A DNA stretch of 64,000 bases from an uncultured Pseudomonadales bacterium (GTDB lineage: Bacteria > Pseudomonadota > Gammaproteobacteria > Pseudomonadales > Azotimanducaceae), in contig OY282519.1 of NCBI GenBank assembly GCA_958296405.1, positions 620,001 through 684,000 on the forward strand, written 5' to 3'. The position numbers were made by a program, and so were the translations under genes. The notes below the pieces were generated by a model that was given only the letters and a program-made list of their open reading frames with translations, had not been told where the DNA came from and ran no database searches. Below are positions 63,191-64,000 of this stretch, in pieces; within the stretch, counting starts at the first letter, position 1, and every line of letters begins with the position of its first letter.

Positions 63191-64000
63191 ATGCTTGAAG
63201 CCGAGCGAGGACACTTGGCCACCCTCCGCCAGCGCTCGCTCGCTTACGCCGAGCTCATGCGCCTCGACAAGCCCGTGGGCACGCTGCTGCTGCTTTGGCC
63301 CACGCTCGCGGCGCTGTGGATTGCGGCGCAAGGCGTGCCCCCCGCCACGCTGGTGGCTGCCTTCGCTGGCGGCGTGTTGCTCATGCGTTCCTGCGGCTGC
63401 GTCATCAACGACATTGCAGACCGCAACGTGGATGGCTTGGTGGAGCGCACCGCGCAGCGGCCCTTGCCAACCGGCCGCGTCACGCTGTTCGGAGCGTTCG
63501 CGCTGTTCACCGCGCTGGCCACCGGCGCCCTCGGCGTGGCGCTCACGCTGAACGCCCCGGCCATTCGCCTCGCGTTCGTGGGCATGGCCATCGCCGCGCT
63601 CTATCCCTTTGCCAAGCGTTGGACGCACTTGCCGCAGCTCGTGCTGGGCGCTGCATTCAGCTGGGGCATTCCGATGGCCTTCGCAGCGGCCACTGGCACT
63701 GTGCCCCCGCTCGCGTGGCTGTTGTTCGCCGGCAGCCTGCTGTGGGTGGTGGCCTACGACACCGAGTACGCCATGGCAGACCGGCGGGATGACCGCCGGG
63801 CGGGCGTGAAGTCCTTGGCGGTGTTGCTGGGCCGTGCAGACCGCGCCGCCATCGCCGCCTTGCAGTGCGCCGCGCTGGCAGCGTTCATCGGCGTCGGGGC
63901 CATCGCGGATTACAGCGTGGCATGGTTCGTCGCGCTGGCCGTTGCGGCCGGCATCCTCGCCAGCCAGCACTGGATGTTGCGGGAACGCGAACCGGCAGCC
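63191..64000 (+). CDS. ubiA: 4-hydroxybenzoate polyprenyltransferase, 3' end outside window
   Basis: Attaches the isoprenoid tail to 4-hydroxybenzoate in ubiquinone synthesis; inner membrane. The frame is open from ATG 63191 to the window end (270 codons; full length about 290). LDKPVGTLLLLWPTLAALW opens the protein, the first Asp motif is NDIADRNVD (73-81), and the second is DTEYAMADRRDD. No strong ribosome site is seen before the ATG. Confidence 0.95.
   Translation, partial: MLEAERGHLATLRQRSLAYAELMRLDKPVGTLLLLWPTLAALWIAAQGVPPATLVAAFAGGVLLMRSCGCVINDIADRNVDGLVERTAQRPLPTGRVTLFGAFALFTALATGALGVALTLNAPAIRLAFVGMAIAALYPFAKRWTHLPQLVLGAAFSWGIPMAFAAATGTVPPLAWLLFAGSLLWVVAYDTEYAMADRRDDRRAGVKSLAVLLGRADRAAIAALQCAALAAFIGVGAIADYSVAWFVALAVAAGILASQHWMLREREPAA

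Overview
The window is one contiguous stretch of a GC-rich gammaproteobacterial chromosome; there is no plasmid or prophage backbone. Two gene orders point to a Pseudomonas-like gammaproteobacterial relative: tyrS - rrn - birA - coaX - SPOR protein - tRNA(Thr,Tyr,Gly,Thr) - tuf - tRNA-Trp - secE - nusG - rplKAJL - rpoBC, and gyrA - serC - pheA - hisC - tyrA - cmk - rpsA - ihfB - lapA. The P-protein PheA, rpoZ-spoT-ridA-recG and ubiA fit the same assignment. Genus and species cannot be read from the sequence by eye.

Layout. (1) 1-6.6 kb: 3' end of tyrS, then a complete 16S - tRNA-Ile - tRNA-Ala - 23S - 5S operon with leader promoter, boxA/boxC, a 23S processing stalk and an intrinsic terminator. 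(2) 6.6-10.5 kb: a sodium:solute symporter divergent from birA, coaX and a SPOR protein. (3) 10.5-24.4 kb: four tRNAs, tuf, tRNA-Trp and the transcription/translation block secE to rpoC. (4) 24.4-28 kb: a carboxylesterase remnant, an orphan cytochrome oxidase subunit III and a copper P-type ATPase, where many relatives have rpsL-rpsG-fusA. (5) 28-34.2 kb: a hydrolase, a polyprenyl-phosphate glycosyltransferase and an epimerase overlapping end to end, a ComEA-like protein, NhaD, a cytochrome b561 and a cytochrome c'. (6) 34.2-44.2 kb: the lapA to gyrA block on the minus strand, read as a tightly overlapping aromatic/serine biosynthesis operon ending in cmk, rpsA and ihfB. (7) 44.5-53.2 kb: an accessory island. 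(8) 53.2-58.1 kb: rpoZ-spoT-ridA-recG. (9) 58.1-64 kb: a YdcF-like protein, a dicarboxylate/glutamate symporter, a DUF3604 protein, an FMN split-barrel protein, a rubredoxin and the start of ubiA, which runs off the window.

The accessory island is the most interesting part. It holds a helicase fused to a PD-(D/E)XK nuclease and a Fic AMP-transferase-like protein. It also holds a 5'-truncated Schlafen/AlbA-type regulator, an intact IS5-family element with TTAA target duplications, and a compact three-gene ubiquitin-like operon. That operon encodes a multiubiquitin-type Ubl, a DUF6791-ThiF E1-like enzyme and a DUF6527 protein, all translationally overlapped. The helicase and the Ubl operon are visibly more AT-rich than the surrounding genes, as expected for transferred defence genes. 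The E1-like adenylation domain contains no cysteine at all, which argues against ordinary thioester chemistry.

Among core genes, RpoB carries Asn at the position of E. coli His526 and Thr at Arg529 in the rifampicin-binding cluster, and has a charged insertion near its C-terminus. Cmk carries a Gly/Ala-rich insertion, BirA appears to lack the core of its helix-turn-helix, and aroA is absent from its usual place between tyrA and cmk.
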